DNA from: Exobasidium rhododendri
Taxonomy: Eukaryota > Basidiomycota > Exobasidiomycetes > Exobasidiales > Exobasidiaceae
Length of the DNA stretch: 64,000 nucleotides
Direction of reading: 5' to 3'
NCBI GenBank assembly: GCA_026210745.1
Contig: CP110631.1
Coordinates: forward strand, 4,464,001-4,528,000
Positions 31,790-41,929 of this stretch are shown piece after piece. A program made the position numbers and the translations under genes. Under the pieces are notes generated by a model. It worked only from the letters and a program-made list of their open reading frames with translations. It was not told the origin of the DNA and did no database searches. How positions within the stretch are numbered: position 1 is the first letter of the stretch; every line of letters begins with the position of its first letter.

Positions 31790-33451
31790 ATGCCACCAGA
31801 CGACGAAAAAGCAGAAGAGGCTTTTAGTCCTGTGGACATCAAGAGCCGAATAGCTGCTTTCAGTCAAGCAACGTCAACAGTTCAGTCAGTCTCAACGTCC
31901 ACCTTACGACCTATGCAGCCAGTCCTCAGGAAGACGCCCAGCACTTCGCAAATACCTCCTGCTTGGCAGAAAGTACAACTGCAGCAGGCCAAAAAAGAGG
32001 AACAGAGCTCAAATACGACCGGCTCCTACCTCAAGCCCAGTCATGCACTGATGAATCGACCTAGATCTACTTCTGGTGACTTCAAAAGGCAAAGCATTGA
32101 AGATAAGAGTAGTGGTAGCAGCCCAAAGATGGGTGTCAAGAAAATCGTTGCATCATATGGGCAGAAACCTCTGATGGAGAGTGTCATAGTGGCAGCAAGT
32201 AGTCCGTCGAGTGGAAGGCAAGAGAGAGTCGGTAATCTTTTGGACGACAGTTTCGAAGGCAGTCCCCTTCAGACAGATGACCTAGATGACACAACGTCAA
32301 GGAATTCGGACTCTACAATGCAAGTACAGCCTCCTCCTGCGCTACCGCCTCGACCGAGAGGGAGTGCTGCCATCTCAAGGAGTAACACAGGCTCTTCCAC
32401 TACCTCGTCATCTTCTAACGGCCTCTCAGCGGGGAATCCTGGTGGATCACACAATGCGAATTCCGTCTACACTCCATACGTACGAAAGGCACCACTCGGC
32501 AGCACGACGACGACGAGTGTGAGTAGTGTCCCTGCTCTGCCTCCTCGAGCTTGGGCAGCTAGATCGTCTGAAGATCTTACTTTAAATTCATCGGGATCGA
32601 GTCGACCTTCTTCGATTCAAAGGAGTGCGATGGCAGTGGAACCGTCCTGGGTCAGCAGCAGTACTGGTAACCTCATCTCTCAAAGCGACGAAAGTACTTC
32701 TTCTGCAATGCCTCCTCCAGCTATACCACCTCGAGTGAACCCAGCATTGACGAGCTCTGCCACTCTCATTCCACCTCCGAAGAGAGCCTTAGTCAGTGTG
32801 ACACCTCAAGGATCTCCCGGCACAGCTTCATCGCGAATGCCACGATCAACATCGGGATCTGCTGCCATTGCTGTAGCTTCCTTGGGAAGTGCCGCTGCTT
32901 CATCGGGTACTGCTGTGGGTGTCGGCAGTCAAGCTCATCATAAGTCTCGATCATCAACATCATCGATCCCTGCGTCTGGCAGTGCTTCGACCATTGCGAT
33001 ACCTCCACCACCTCGACACATTGATGCTCGTAGATTAGGACAGGGCACGCGTATAGCCACATCCTCTACTTCTTCGCTGCGGAGTGTAAAGCAAGCGAGG
33101 CGAAAGAAGGAAACAAAGAGAGCCGCTCTGCTGTATAGTCGGGAAGCAGATGAGGCAGAGGAGAGGTATGCCACTCTGTTTGATCAGCAGACCAAAAAGC
33201 AACGAGACGGAGGGACGGATGGTAGAGACGAGAGACTGAACAAAGCAGCGGTGATGAAGGTTTGGAGGTGCAGCCAACTGGAAGAATGGTTCTTGACGAG
33301 AGTGTGGGAGCGAGCTTCTGTTCCTTCTGTGGTGGGTGCAAAGGATAACGAAGGTCTCACGAAGATGGCATTTGTGAGAGCTATGAGTGCGATCGATTAT
33401 GAATTGCAAAGGAGGAAGGAAGAGAGGAAGGCTCGAAATCAGACGACGTAA
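31790..33451 (+). CDS. IRS4: IRS4/TAX4-type EH-domain protein
   Basis: Intronless, 553 aa. Most of the protein is disordered Ser/Pro sequence with repeated polyproline motifs (PPPALPPRPRG, VPALPPRAWA, PPPAIPPRV) that could bind SH3 domains. The last 115 residues form an EH (Eps15 homology) domain: EERYATLFDQQTKKQR, an insert, then RLNKAAVMKVWRCSQLEEWFLTRVWERA and GLTKMAFVRAMSAIDYELQRRK. In yeast, Irs4/Tax4 bind the phosphoinositide 5-phosphatase Inp51 and affect cell-wall signalling and autophagy. Placement in this family rests on the C-terminal EH domain plus the disordered N-terminus. Confidence 0.75.
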   Translation: MPPDDEKAEEAFSPVDIKSRIAAFSQATSTVQSVSTSTLRPMQPVLRKTPSTSQIPPAWQKVQLQQAKKEEQSSNTTGSYLKPSHALMNRPRSTSGDFKRQSIEDKSSGSSPKMGVKKIVASYGQKPLMESVIVAASSPSSGRQERVGNLLDDSFEGSPLQTDDLDDTTSRNSDSTMQVQPPPALPPRPRGSAAISRSNTGSSTTSSSSNGLSAGNPGGSHNANSVYTPYVRKAPLGSTTTTSVSSVPALPPRAWAARSSEDLTLNSSGSSRPSSIQRSAMAVEPSWVSSSTGNLISQSDESTSSAMPPPAIPPRVNPALTSSATLIPPPKRALVSVTPQGSPGTASSRMPRSTSGSAAIAVASLGSAAASSGTAVGVGSQAHHKSRSSTSSIPASGSASTIAIPPPPRHIDARRLGQGTRIATSSTSSLRSVKQARRKKETKRAALLYSREADEAEERYATLFDQQTKKQRDGGTDGRDERLNKAAVMKVWRCSQLEEWFLTRVWERASVPSVVGAKDNEGLTKMAFVRAMSAIDYELQRRKEERKARNQTT

Positions 33452-33894
33452 GGGGGGTCCCCGAGCGTGACGAAAACGGAGAGCAGTATTCACCTCGTAC
33501 CGGGGGGAAGGGAGACGCACAAGACATACCACCCTGGCTTCCTTGCCCCCCTCCGCGCGACCGCCGCCCAGCCTCTTTTTCATACTTACTGCATTCATCT
33601 TCAGATGGGAAGGACAAGCAAGAGCGTAGGGAGAATAATCGCAAACATGTATATTATAATTACAACGCTGCAGCAATGAATGTTTCTAGTCCAGCAACAA
33701 ATCCGATGTGCGGTAGCAGTACATAAAGGAGGCGGTACGAGATGGAAATGGATATAGATGGATACTTGACAACCCTGAATGTTGGAGGAAAAGGGAAGAA
33801 TGGAGAGATGACGATGGTTTGGTGAAGCAGAAACGTTTCACAAGGGGAGAGTGGCCGGATCTCTGATAGGGTAGTTGTGTTTGTATTACCCTTT
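33452..33894. terminator. Convergent 3' region
   Basis: 443 bp between the stop codons of the EH-domain gene (plus) and the seven-helix protein gene (minus). It must hold both polyadenylation regions; an AT-rich stretch at 33640-33680 is the best candidate. No gene is seen. Confidence 0.45.
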
Positions 33895-36600
33895 TCAGAG
33901 ATAGAAGCCTGGAGCGTTCCACTGCCTCGTAGGAGAGATTTGACTGAGCTCGCTGGCTTGCAAGCCTCCCATCGGTTGAACGATGACGTTTCCGAGCGAC
34001 TTTTGGCGTTTCTTGTGGAGTGGGGGCGCCTCCAAAGTGAGGATGGGCAGCGCAATCGTTTGCCGCCTCGGTGAGGCGGCAGTGTATGTGTAGTGCTCTA
34101 TTTCGGGCAAAGCTCTCATGTGATTGTTTGGGGTGGGTGGGAAATTGGCAGTGGAAGCAGTGATCGGCGATGGGGGCATCGGCACGGACGAGGATGATGG
34201 CGAATATTCGAAAATCGAGGAGGTCGTCTGACTGCTCAGCTGAAGCAGGCTGTTTTGCGGTGACAAGTCTCTTCGTAGGAGAGAGGCTGGTGAAGGCGGG
34301 TACTCTACGCGTCTACCGAGATCACTTCTGTACTTGCGAAGTCCAGCTTCGGAATATCTTCGCGGAGCGGAAGGGTGATGATGTTGTTGTTGCTGCATCT
34401 GCCAGACAGAATGCCTCCTTTGCGGAATGTTTCGATGATCTGGTGCATTGTGCTGGAGATGATCGCGATCCTCTAGATGAATCGGCGATAGAGGGGGCGA
34501 CCTTTCTGGTGCGAGGGGCTTCAAGGAGGGAGTGGGAGGAGCAGGACGTGGGACATCATTGAGAGACGTAAGGTGGAACGCCGACAAGCCAGACTGATAG
34601 CTTCTGCCGGACATCATTTCCATTTCTTCTTCCAGTAGAGTGCCCTGCGTCATTTCCTCTGGACAGTTCATTGGAATGCCTCTGAAGTCCGTTGCTACTC
34701 TATTCTCGTCCTTGTGGTAAGACGTAGTGGCGAAGTCTGCTTGAACACTACCGAAGGACATGTTGTCTGCTGGCCTCAGGATAAGGCCTCCTCCCTGCTT
34801 ACTTTGAATGCTGAACTTTATACTGTCTTTCAGGTCACGAAGGAAGTTGCTGCTTTTGAAGGTGGTGAACGACGCCGTGCTCTGCATTTGATCATCCATC
34901 GTATCTCCGACACTCTCTGGAACAGCTGGCATATTCCGGCTATCTGATTGATGACGATTGTTCTGCTGTTGCTGTTCATCGTCTGAAAGTGTCTGGCCTT
35001 GCCTTTCTTGGCTCCGGGAGTGATAGAAGGACAGGAAGCGAAAGGGCGCCGTCGACTTGTCTCTGGAATCGTCAACTCGTGCACTCGTGTTGGCCGGATC
35101 CGCGAGTCGCGCAAGAACGGCGAAAGAGGTGAGCGAACCAAATACCACCGCACCCCAAGCAGCGACCAAGCAACACTTGTACAAGAGATCAGCGACCCTA
35201 TGTGGGTCGGACAGGTAGCTGTCATAGAGCGTAGCGGCAAGAGAAGATGCCACTCCTAGGAACAGCGCTGCTCCAAAGACTATTCCCAGGTAGAGAATGG
35301 TGAGATTGATAAAGCATCGACGCAGATACTGATACCTCAGCCTCGGTGTACCCATCACGCCGCATTCCTTTACCGCTATTTGCTTCAGTTCAGGTCGAAG
35401 TGCGGGAAAGAAGACTTCGCCTCCGCTCTGGTCGCTTTCACTGCCGGCAGCGGTGAGACCCTTTTCCTCTCCGCTCGCCCCTTCGTTCCGAGATCGTTCA
35501 TCTACCGGCGTCTCCTGTTGTTGCTGCTGCCGCTGCCTTCGAGTCGGTGGGTTCAGATTCGGAGAGAGGGGCTGAAAGAGTAGAGCTTCCAGGGGTCCTC
35601 TTTGGGCACCAGGGTCCTCGATTGGCGTTCTGTATCTCTCTTCTACCTCCATCTCTCTCCTCTCCGATTCCAAGTTCATCAAGACTGTTTTTGATCGTTG
35701 CAGTTGTAACAACACCATGCAACACAGATAGCCACCTGCGGGAATGTAAAAGAGAAGAAACAGACCGGCCCAGATTGGCCAGATCCCATAGCCAATCGAT
35801 TGATACCAAGCTGACCTTGCTAGCATGTCCCAGATTGAGCTCGCTCTATCTAGAAAGCCCTGTGAGACAGCAGGGGAGAGTATGGACTCGTTTGTCGCAA
35901 AGGATGCAAGTAGATCGCTGTGAAGTGACCTATAGGCATCAAAGGCGGCGTTGTAATGTCTTTGGGTGAGTACGATGGGTGCGACAAGGCTCGAGATGAG
36001 GATGAACGGTGTGCCAAGGCAGAATATGTTGATCAAAAGCGGCTTCGCTGCAAATCTGCCAAATTTGCTGGAATTGAGCGTACCTTTGTCTAGGGCACCC
36101 GGAGCTGTGTAGAAGGATCCCCAACCAGCGAGAAAAGCTCCGATCCAAAGCGGCCACCATATTATCAGACTCAACACGCCCAGGTGATACTGCATACGAT
36201 CATCCCTCTTCCAGTACCCTCTATACTGAACAACGATGAATGCTATCCAGATTATTCCAAATATCCCTTCGAATAGGAGGTAAGAATTCAGTGCGTTGGG
36301 GACTATGTAGATTCCTTCTGACCTCCTTTGTAATTTAAAGATCCAGAACGCCCTTTTCCTCAATCTATCGAGAATGACACAAGAGACCATGATGATCAGA
36401 ATGGCGATGCAGGAACCTGCTACTGCCATCTGAATGTAGAAATTTTTCGGTAGATTGACGAAGAAGAAGCCCTGCATAAATATGTCCAGGTCTTGGACCG
36501 CTTGTAGGTCGGCCCCATCAGGCGACTGCATTCCTTGCAAGATCGTGCCTGGAAAAGGTCCATGTTGCATCTGTGAGCGGATGAGCTCCGTAAGAGCCAT
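33895..36600 (-). CDS. Uncharacterised seven-helix membrane protein with long tail
   Basis: Intronless, 901 aa from MALTELIRSQMQ. Five membrane helices occur in the first 300 residues (starting FYIQMAVAGSCIAILIIMV, SYLLFEGIFGIIWIAFIV, HLGVLSLIIWWPLWIGAF, LLINIFCLGTPFILISSL and IWPIWAGLFLLFYIPAGG). A hydrophilic loop of about 110 residues precedes helices six and seven (NLTILYLGIVFGAALFLGV and CCLVAAWGAVVFGSLTSFAV). The remaining 400 residues are Ser/Gln/His-rich and disordered. The number of helices and large cytosolic loop and tail resemble a G-protein-coupled receptor, but I recognise no receptor family motif. The upstream leader is a repeat-rich stretch with a (GAT)n tract. Confidence 0.8.
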   Translation of the reverse strand: MALTELIRSQMQHGPFPGTILQGMQSPDGADLQAVQDLDIFMQGFFFVNLPKNFYIQMAVAGSCIAILIIMVSCVILDRLRKRAFWIFKLQRRSEGIYIVPNALNSYLLFEGIFGIIWIAFIVVQYRGYWKRDDRMQYHLGVLSLIIWWPLWIGAFLAGWGSFYTAPGALDKGTLNSSKFGRFAAKPLLINIFCLGTPFILISSLVAPIVLTQRHYNAAFDAYRSLHSDLLASFATNESILSPAVSQGFLDRASSIWDMLARSAWYQSIGYGIWPIWAGLFLLFYIPAGGYLCCMVLLQLQRSKTVLMNLESERREMEVEERYRTPIEDPGAQRGPLEALLFQPLSPNLNPPTRRQRQQQQQETPVDERSRNEGASGEEKGLTAAGSESDQSGGEVFFPALRPELKQIAVKECGVMGTPRLRYQYLRRCFINLTILYLGIVFGAALFLGVASSLAATLYDSYLSDPHRVADLLYKCCLVAAWGAVVFGSLTSFAVLARLADPANTSARVDDSRDKSTAPFRFLSFYHSRSQERQGQTLSDDEQQQQNNRHQSDSRNMPAVPESVGDTMDDQMQSTASFTTFKSSNFLRDLKDSIKFSIQSKQGGGLILRPADNMSFGSVQADFATTSYHKDENRVATDFRGIPMNCPEEMTQGTLLEEEMEMMSGRSYQSGLSAFHLTSLNDVPRPAPPTPSLKPLAPERSPPLSPIHLEDRDHLQHNAPDHRNIPQRRHSVWQMQQQQHHHPSAPRRYSEAGLRKYRSDLGRRVEYPPSPASLLRRDLSPQNSLLQLSSQTTSSIFEYSPSSSSVPMPPSPITASTANFPPTPNNHMRALPEIEHYTYTAASPRRQTIALPILTLEAPPLHKKRQKSLGNVIVQPMGGLQASELSQISPTRQWNAPGFYL

Positions 36601-36788
36601 TGTTGCAGAGTATGTTCGTGAGCATGGGGCCACTCAGCTCCCTCTTCCTTGGGCGTCTGGAGGCGTGATCCCTTTCTGTGGGGTGTATGACAGCGTGGCA
36701 ATGACGACGATACGATGACGAAGACGAAGAAGAGGAAGAGGAAGAGGAAGAAGAGGAAGGTGATGATGTTGTTGTCGATGATATAATA

Positions 36789-36832
<44 letters not shown>

Positions 36833-37732
36833 AAGGAAGAAGCGTCTGTACTTGTGGCGCCACCGGGCTCCAACGTCACGACGCTGAATTCGGTCAAGCT
36901 CAACAAACAAACAACCAGGAAGTGAAGCTGATGAGGTTAGCGGCGGTAAATGGTCTATGCAGGGTAAGACTCCGTCATTCTAGTCCACAAAGGTTGGTGC
37001 GCACAACTTGTCTCTCCCAAGCCGAACGGCACCAAAGTCCATCAGAGGGTATAGGCGAGAAGAACGGAAAAGGCCGCCAGACGAGACACACACGCTCCTG
37101 GTGTCCTCCGTTTCCGAGCCATATCGACAGGTTTCGATTCCTCTTCATTTCGCCGCTCTATTCCTCTCCCTCCCTCCCTCCCTCTCGCTCGCTCGCTTGA
37201 GCACTGTTCCGGCCTCTCTCTTTTCTCTCCTTTTGCGTGCGTGAGTGAGACATCTCGAGGACGTACTGTCAATGTATGTCAGATGCGGAAACGGAGTACT
37301 GTAGTCCATTGTATTTTTCTATCAAAATCAAATTCCTATCTGACAGGCGTGATAACTTTACGGTATTCGCAGATGGCCAACGCCGAAAACAAAGCTCGAA
37401 CAAATATATGTACATACGCACCACTCGCCCTAGCTCGAACTCTATATCGCTCCAGTAGCGGATGCGGAGCAATATTCACGGGATCTGGATAGAATTTATT
37501 ATACAGTTGCTTATATTGAGGTCATTTGTCCGCTGTAGGAAGAATATGTACGGTACGCGTCTGGATTTTAGTCGACTTCTTCTTCAGTGCGGTACTCATT
37601 AGAGTGTTGATACATGAGGGTGCTTTGAGCCAGAAGCACTAACGCTTCTTCTCCTGGCAGCGAAAGAGGATTTGTTGAGGGTCAAGAGGAAGGATATGGA
37701 GGAGCTGAACTGAGATGTTTCAAGGCAGAGTA
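36601..37732. other. Intergenic with simple repeats
   Basis: 1132 bp holding the promoter of the seven-helix gene and the 3' region of SGS1. A GAT/ATC microsatellite of about 14 units lies at 36788-36831, preceded by degenerate GAA/GAG repeats. A CCTC/CTCG pyrimidine tract occupies about 37150-37200. Long open frames here (36420-36910, minus) are homopolymer His/Ile/Ser readings of the microsatellite and are not genes. Confidence 0.5.
36788..36831. repeat. (GAT)n microsatellite
   Basis: About 14 near-perfect GAT units, some 190 bp upstream of the start of the seven-helix membrane protein gene. Likely length-polymorphic. Confidence 0.9.
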
Positions 37733-40700
37733 TCAGATCTTTGTCTTCTTGCCTTTGCTGCTTTTGGCTACTGATCCGCCGGGGATAGGCATAGCTCGAA
37801 TTCCTCCAGCCTGACCGCCTACAATGGCACGATTAGCGACGATCTCATCCCTCTTTGCCGCCACTCCAGCCTTAAATCTCGACGAAGCGCCTGGTCTGAC
37901 AGGAGACTTTGCACTAGTGGAAGAGGATTCGTTGGCGTAGGAGAATTGACTGAGGTCCAACGATGTGACCGTGGGTACGGTGGCCGTCGTGTTCGCCTTC
38001 TTCACCACTTTCACATGGTCAGGCACGCTCTTTGCTGCCATCGTTGCCCTGCCATTCGAAGAGGCAGGCTTTGCAGCGTTGCTCTGTTGCTGATAGTCTG
38101 CTCGCTGCTGTTCTTCATACTTCTTGCAGATGTCCAAGAAACCTCTTCCGAACTGCTCGTATTTGTCATCGTCTGTTCCCTCGATGGCCAGAAAGTTGAT
38201 GATACTGGTGGGTAGAAGGCATGCCATCTCTTGTAGGGTTTCATCTGCATAAATCATGTCCAGTGACACGCCTGTCTTCTTGCCGATTATTTGTCGGTGA
38301 TTCTGCAGTTCCTCAAGGCACATCTCATGAAAGCCTCGAGACGACAAACTCGTAGCTTTTGCCGAAGCGACTGATGATGATGTTGATCCTGGACGAGGTG
38401 CTGGTGCTGGCGCTGCTCTTGTGTGGTGGGATGGTGCTGCTGATACGGTGCTCACGTTCGCCCCTGCCTTTTGAACGACGTGACGAGGCTGGGCTTCCCA
38501 ATGACTTTCATTATCCATGTCAAAGGCACTCACATCTACCTCTGCGTGAAACATCTCACTGTCTTCCCACTCTCCATCGTCACATTCATTTTCATTTGCG
38601 TTGCTGAGCTGCAGCCTTGGTCGGATCACAGGCGTTCGCTTTCCCTTTGCTGCTGCTCCTCCTACTGTCACCAACTTGCCCTTGACTGTCGACAGAGACA
38701 TCTCTACCTTGAGCTTGTCTTGTAAGACACGATCAGCTGCCCTTCGAATCACCGTCACGTAGGCATTTGTGAAGCCCATTCGGTTCGACACGGATTTCTC
38801 CCCAATGATTCCCTCTGTAACCATCTTTTGAAACAGTCTTTCTGCATCTCCTTTGGCTAATCGAGATCCTGCCCCGTGATGCTGTAACGTGTGATGATCT
38901 TTGTTGATGATTTCTCGCTTGTTTGATCCCAGGAAGCAATCAATGCAATGGAGCAGCGTGACCAGGTCGCCTCTCTTTTCAATCTCGTCTGCTAATCCAA
39001 TAGCTGACTTTGCCATGGCGCTGACGTCCGTCATGGAAGGCTTGGCCTCTAACGTCTTTCCTCCGTTCTTGATGCAATTGTCACACCCACTGTGGCAGTT
39101 TCTCTCATCAAAGATCTCGCCGAAATATTGCAAGACTTGCGATCGTCTGCAATCGATGTGGTTATCTGCATACGTCAAGACTTGACGCAGGTTCTCGTGC
39201 TGCTGATCCTTTTGCGCGATACTTCCCTCTCCTTCCACGATCATCCTACGCAAAAAGGACGAATCTGCATGTTTAAAGTACAAGACGCAATTAGAATGCG
39301 CACCGTCACGACCGGCCCTTCCGGTCTCTTGATAGTACCCTTCCAACGACTTCGGCAAGGTGTGATGAACGACAAATCGGACATCTCCCTTGTCGATCCC
39401 CATACCGAAAGCAATCGTTGCAACGATCACCTTGAACGTATTCGCTTGCCATTTCTGTTGAATCGTTTCTCTTTCTTCCTTTTCCATGCCGGCGTGATAA
39501 TGTTGCGATACGATCCCATGCTTTTGAGTCAGTTGCTTTGCGACATCTTCACAGTGCTTTCTGCTCAGGCAATAGATGATGCCGCATTGGCCCTTATGAT
39601 GTGTCTTGATGAACCGTGCAATCTCCTCCAAGACGTCTTTTCCTTTCGGTCGAACATAGTAATTGAGATTGGCACGATTGAACGACATCTCAAACTGCTT
39701 CAGATTCGTTCGATTCAAACAGAGATTCGCAATGACATCTGCTTTCACTCGAGCAGTTGCTGTAGCAGTCATTGCCATCATGGGAATGCCAGGGTATTGA
39801 CTTCGAAGTTGACCAAGCTCTTTGTAGTCCGGTCGAAAGTCGTGACCCCACTGAGAAACGCAGTGAGCTTCGTCAATCACAAATCTTGCGAGTAGGTTTC
39901 GACGACGCAAGTCAGTGAAGATGTCTGTGGCGATTCGGGACTTTGCAATAAATTCTGGTGTCAGGTAGAGCAGTCTGGGAGGTAGTCGATTATTCTTGTC
40001 AAAAATCTCATTGAGAACTTGTTGGCGATCTCCTGCCTTCATGTCGCCGGTAATCTTGAGCGCTGGGATACCAAGCTTGACCAGATGGGCTACCTGATCT
40101 GAAATGAGAGAGATAAGGGGTGAAACAACGATGGTGACGCCTCTCGTCTTGCCTGATTCTACTATCGCCGGTAATTGATAGCAAAGACTTTTGCCTCCAC
40201 CCGTTGGCATGAGACAGAAGACGTCAAATCCACCCAGTGTAGCATTTATTGCCTCTTGTTGATTTGTTCGAAAGTCTTGCAGACGGAATGTTTCGTGGAG
40301 CGCCTTCCAAACATCAGCAGCCCACGGGTACTTGTTTGCTTCTGTAGGATTCCGAGGTACTTCTTTCATGCGCCGGATCAGCTGCACAGAAGCTGAAGGA
40401 CCTGAATCAGGATGCGCTCCTCCAACACCATGCGGTGGATTCGGCGGTTGTTCAGGAGTGCAGATCATCTGCATCATCGCCTCTTCATCCGAATCGGCAA
40501 AGAAGTCGTCTTGATCGACTCCGTTGAGCTGAGTGTCGTAAGCGTCCAAGTCTGTATAGCTTGCTTGCATGGCTCCCTCGCCCCCATTTTTCTTCGCGCT
40601 TAGTGGCGAGGAACTGAGATCGTAGCAAGGTGCACTCTTTCCTTTTGAGCTTGACAAAGGTGATTGCAATGGCAGGATTTCCTCCATGTCGTAGCTCTTG

Positions 40701-41431
40701 TTGAGACGTGTAGGTGACCTGGTGGTGAGAATCCGAGGTGGGGTGTTCCGGGAGGGAATCATAGGAGGAAGGTGTCGAGACCCGGAAGCAATCGAGGGAG
40801 AAGTCCAGGTGCTGCTAGAACGCGGTGTAGCTGCTGAGTCTGCTCTGAAGATTGACGTTCTAGTCCCTTCCGTTTCTCTCGCCTCTCGTTGCTTCAGTTC
40901 TGCCTTTACAGTGCTAATGCGAGCACTCAGAAATTTTCGCTGACTATCGTGGTACTCTTGATCGAAGAAGCCGTCATCTCCACCTGTGATGCCTTCTACA
41001 ATCTCCATCAAGACGGCATTAAGCTTCTCTGTCACCTTCTGTAATATACTTTTGAGATTATCGGTGGTCATGACAGCAGGATTGAAAGTAGAGGAAGACG
41101 TGGTGGCGGAAGGAGCTTTACCAGCTGAATGCGATATGGTTGTGGCTGCTTCGATCATCTTCACGCCATTGCCACCTTCCATCGTATCTTGCTGTTGTAT
41201 GTTTTCCTTACCCTCATCGTCATCATCGATTATGACGTATGCCTCCTTCTTGATCTTACGAGAGGATCTTGGCGAAGCTTGGTAGCATGGTCGCTTTCTC
41301 ATGGCTCGACTATCTGACGACGAAGAAGTTGAAGAAGGCGTTTTGAGTCGGGGCGTGGAAGGCGATCCCTCCATGGCACGAATGGCGAATAACAGCTTAC
41401 TCTCCGATGAAGACCCCTGAGTCTCAGCCAT
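37733..41431 (-). CDS. SGS1: RecQ helicase, Sgs1/BLM type
   Basis: Intronless, 1232 aa from MAETQGSSSES. This 3'-5' DNA helicase works with Top3/Rmi1 in double-Holliday-junction dissolution and end resection. A disordered N-terminal 370 residues precedes the helicase core: LQDFRTNQQEAINA (motif 0), MPTGGGKS about 408-415 (Walker A), IDEAHCVSQWGHDFRPDY about 519 on (motif II and aromatic loop), ATATARVKADV and QETGRAGRDG (motif VI). The RQC zinc-binding Cys set (CRRSQVLQYF, CHSGCDNC) and winged helix follow, then an HRDC domain (FHEMCLEELQNHRQII to FLDICKKY). The tail is basic with KGKKTKI. The combination of RQC and HRDC identifies the Sgs1/BLM branch. Confidence 0.95.
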   Translation of the reverse strand: MAETQGSSSESKLLFAIRAMEGSPSTPRLKTPSSTSSSSDSRAMRKRPCYQASPRSSRKIKKEAYVIIDDDDEGKENIQQQDTMEGGNGVKMIEAATTISHSAGKAPSATTSSSTFNPAVMTTDNLKSILQKVTEKLNAVLMEIVEGITGGDDGFFDQEYHDSQRKFLSARISTVKAELKQREARETEGTRTSIFRADSAATPRSSSTWTSPSIASGSRHLPPMIPSRNTPPRILTTRSPTRLNKSYDMEEILPLQSPLSSSKGKSAPCYDLSSSPLSAKKNGGEGAMQASYTDLDAYDTQLNGVDQDDFFADSDEEAMMQMICTPEQPPNPPHGVGGAHPDSGPSASVQLIRRMKEVPRNPTEANKYPWAADVWKALHETFRLQDFRTNQQEAINATLGGFDVFCLMPTGGGKSLCYQLPAIVESGKTRGVTIVVSPLISLISDQVAHLVKLGIPALKITGDMKAGDRQQVLNEIFDKNNRLPPRLLYLTPEFIAKSRIATDIFTDLRRRNLLARFVIDEAHCVSQWGHDFRPDYKELGQLRSQYPGIPMMAMTATATARVKADVIANLCLNRTNLKQFEMSFNRANLNYYVRPKGKDVLEEIARFIKTHHKGQCGIIYCLSRKHCEDVAKQLTQKHGIVSQHYHAGMEKEERETIQQKWQANTFKVIVATIAFGMGIDKGDVRFVVHHTLPKSLEGYYQETGRAGRDGAHSNCVLYFKHADSSFLRRMIVEGEGSIAQKDQQHENLRQVLTYADNHIDCRRSQVLQYFGEIFDERNCHSGCDNCIKNGGKTLEAKPSMTDVSAMAKSAIGLADEIEKRGDLVTLLHCIDCFLGSNKREIINKDHHTLQHHGAGSRLAKGDAERLFQKMVTEGIIGEKSVSNRMGFTNAYVTVIRRAADRVLQDKLKVEMSLSTVKGKLVTVGGAAAKGKRTPVIRPRLQLSNANENECDDGEWEDSEMFHAEVDVSAFDMDNESHWEAQPRHVVQKAGANVSTVSAAPSHHTRAAPAPAPRPGSTSSSVASAKATSLSSRGFHEMCLEELQNHRQIIGKKTGVSLDMIYADETLQEMACLLPTSIINFLAIEGTDDDKYEQFGRGFLDICKKYEEQQRADYQQQSNAAKPASSNGRATMAAKSVPDHVKVVKKANTTATVPTVTSLDLSQFSYANESSSTSAKSPVRPGASSRFKAGVAAKRDEIVANRAIVGGQAGGIRAMPIPGGSVAKSSKGKKTKI

Positions 41432-41929
41432 CCCTCCTTTTAGTGAATGAGGATAGCTTCCTTCCAAGGGTCGTGGCCAATAGTTGGATGGTCTTGACGA
41501 TGATGAATTAGCAGGGTGCTAACGAACATAGTCGCATCTGTGCTGCAACCGTTAAATGAAACGCGCTCATTTCGAGAAACGGTGCATCTTCACGCAGCGC
41601 GCACCCGCACGTGTATTCTGCTCTGATTCGTGAAGTTGGGTGGTGCGACGCTTGGTCATTTCTAGGCGCCTCCTACTCAATTAAGCACTTAATAGTAAGA
41701 CGTCCTCTACAGACTTCCATGACTCTTGTCTAAATCTCTGTCTATTGCACTGTTTTACATTGTGGTATGCGGTACACTTGGGCGAAGGAAGCCTTTCGCA
41801 AGAGGAGGGCAAGTGTAGCACGGAGGGTGGGCGAGAAAGAAGGGTGGGCGAGAAGATAATGCGTGTATAAGGGGGAAGAGATGATGCTTGCAAAAGGGGT
41901 GGGGGAGGAGAGAGGGAGACTTTGCTTGG
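41432..41929. other. Intergenic between SGS1 start and kinesin-3 stop
   Basis: 498 bp. GC-rich motifs at 41560-41620 (AAACGCGCTC, GCAGCGCGCA and CACGTG) lie about 130-180 bp before SGS1 and could be cell-cycle or bHLH sites. The part near 41930 should hold the kinesin 3' untranslated region. No gene is seen. Confidence 0.35.

Noticed and set aside
36420-36910. Three long minus-strand open frames with poly-His, poly-Ile or poly-Ser
   Set aside because: They are readings of the GAT microsatellite and nearby GAA repeats in different frames.
41437-41467. Upstream extension of SGS1 (LEGSYPHSLKGG)
   Set aside because: The extension begins with TTG; the first ATG of the frame is at 41431.
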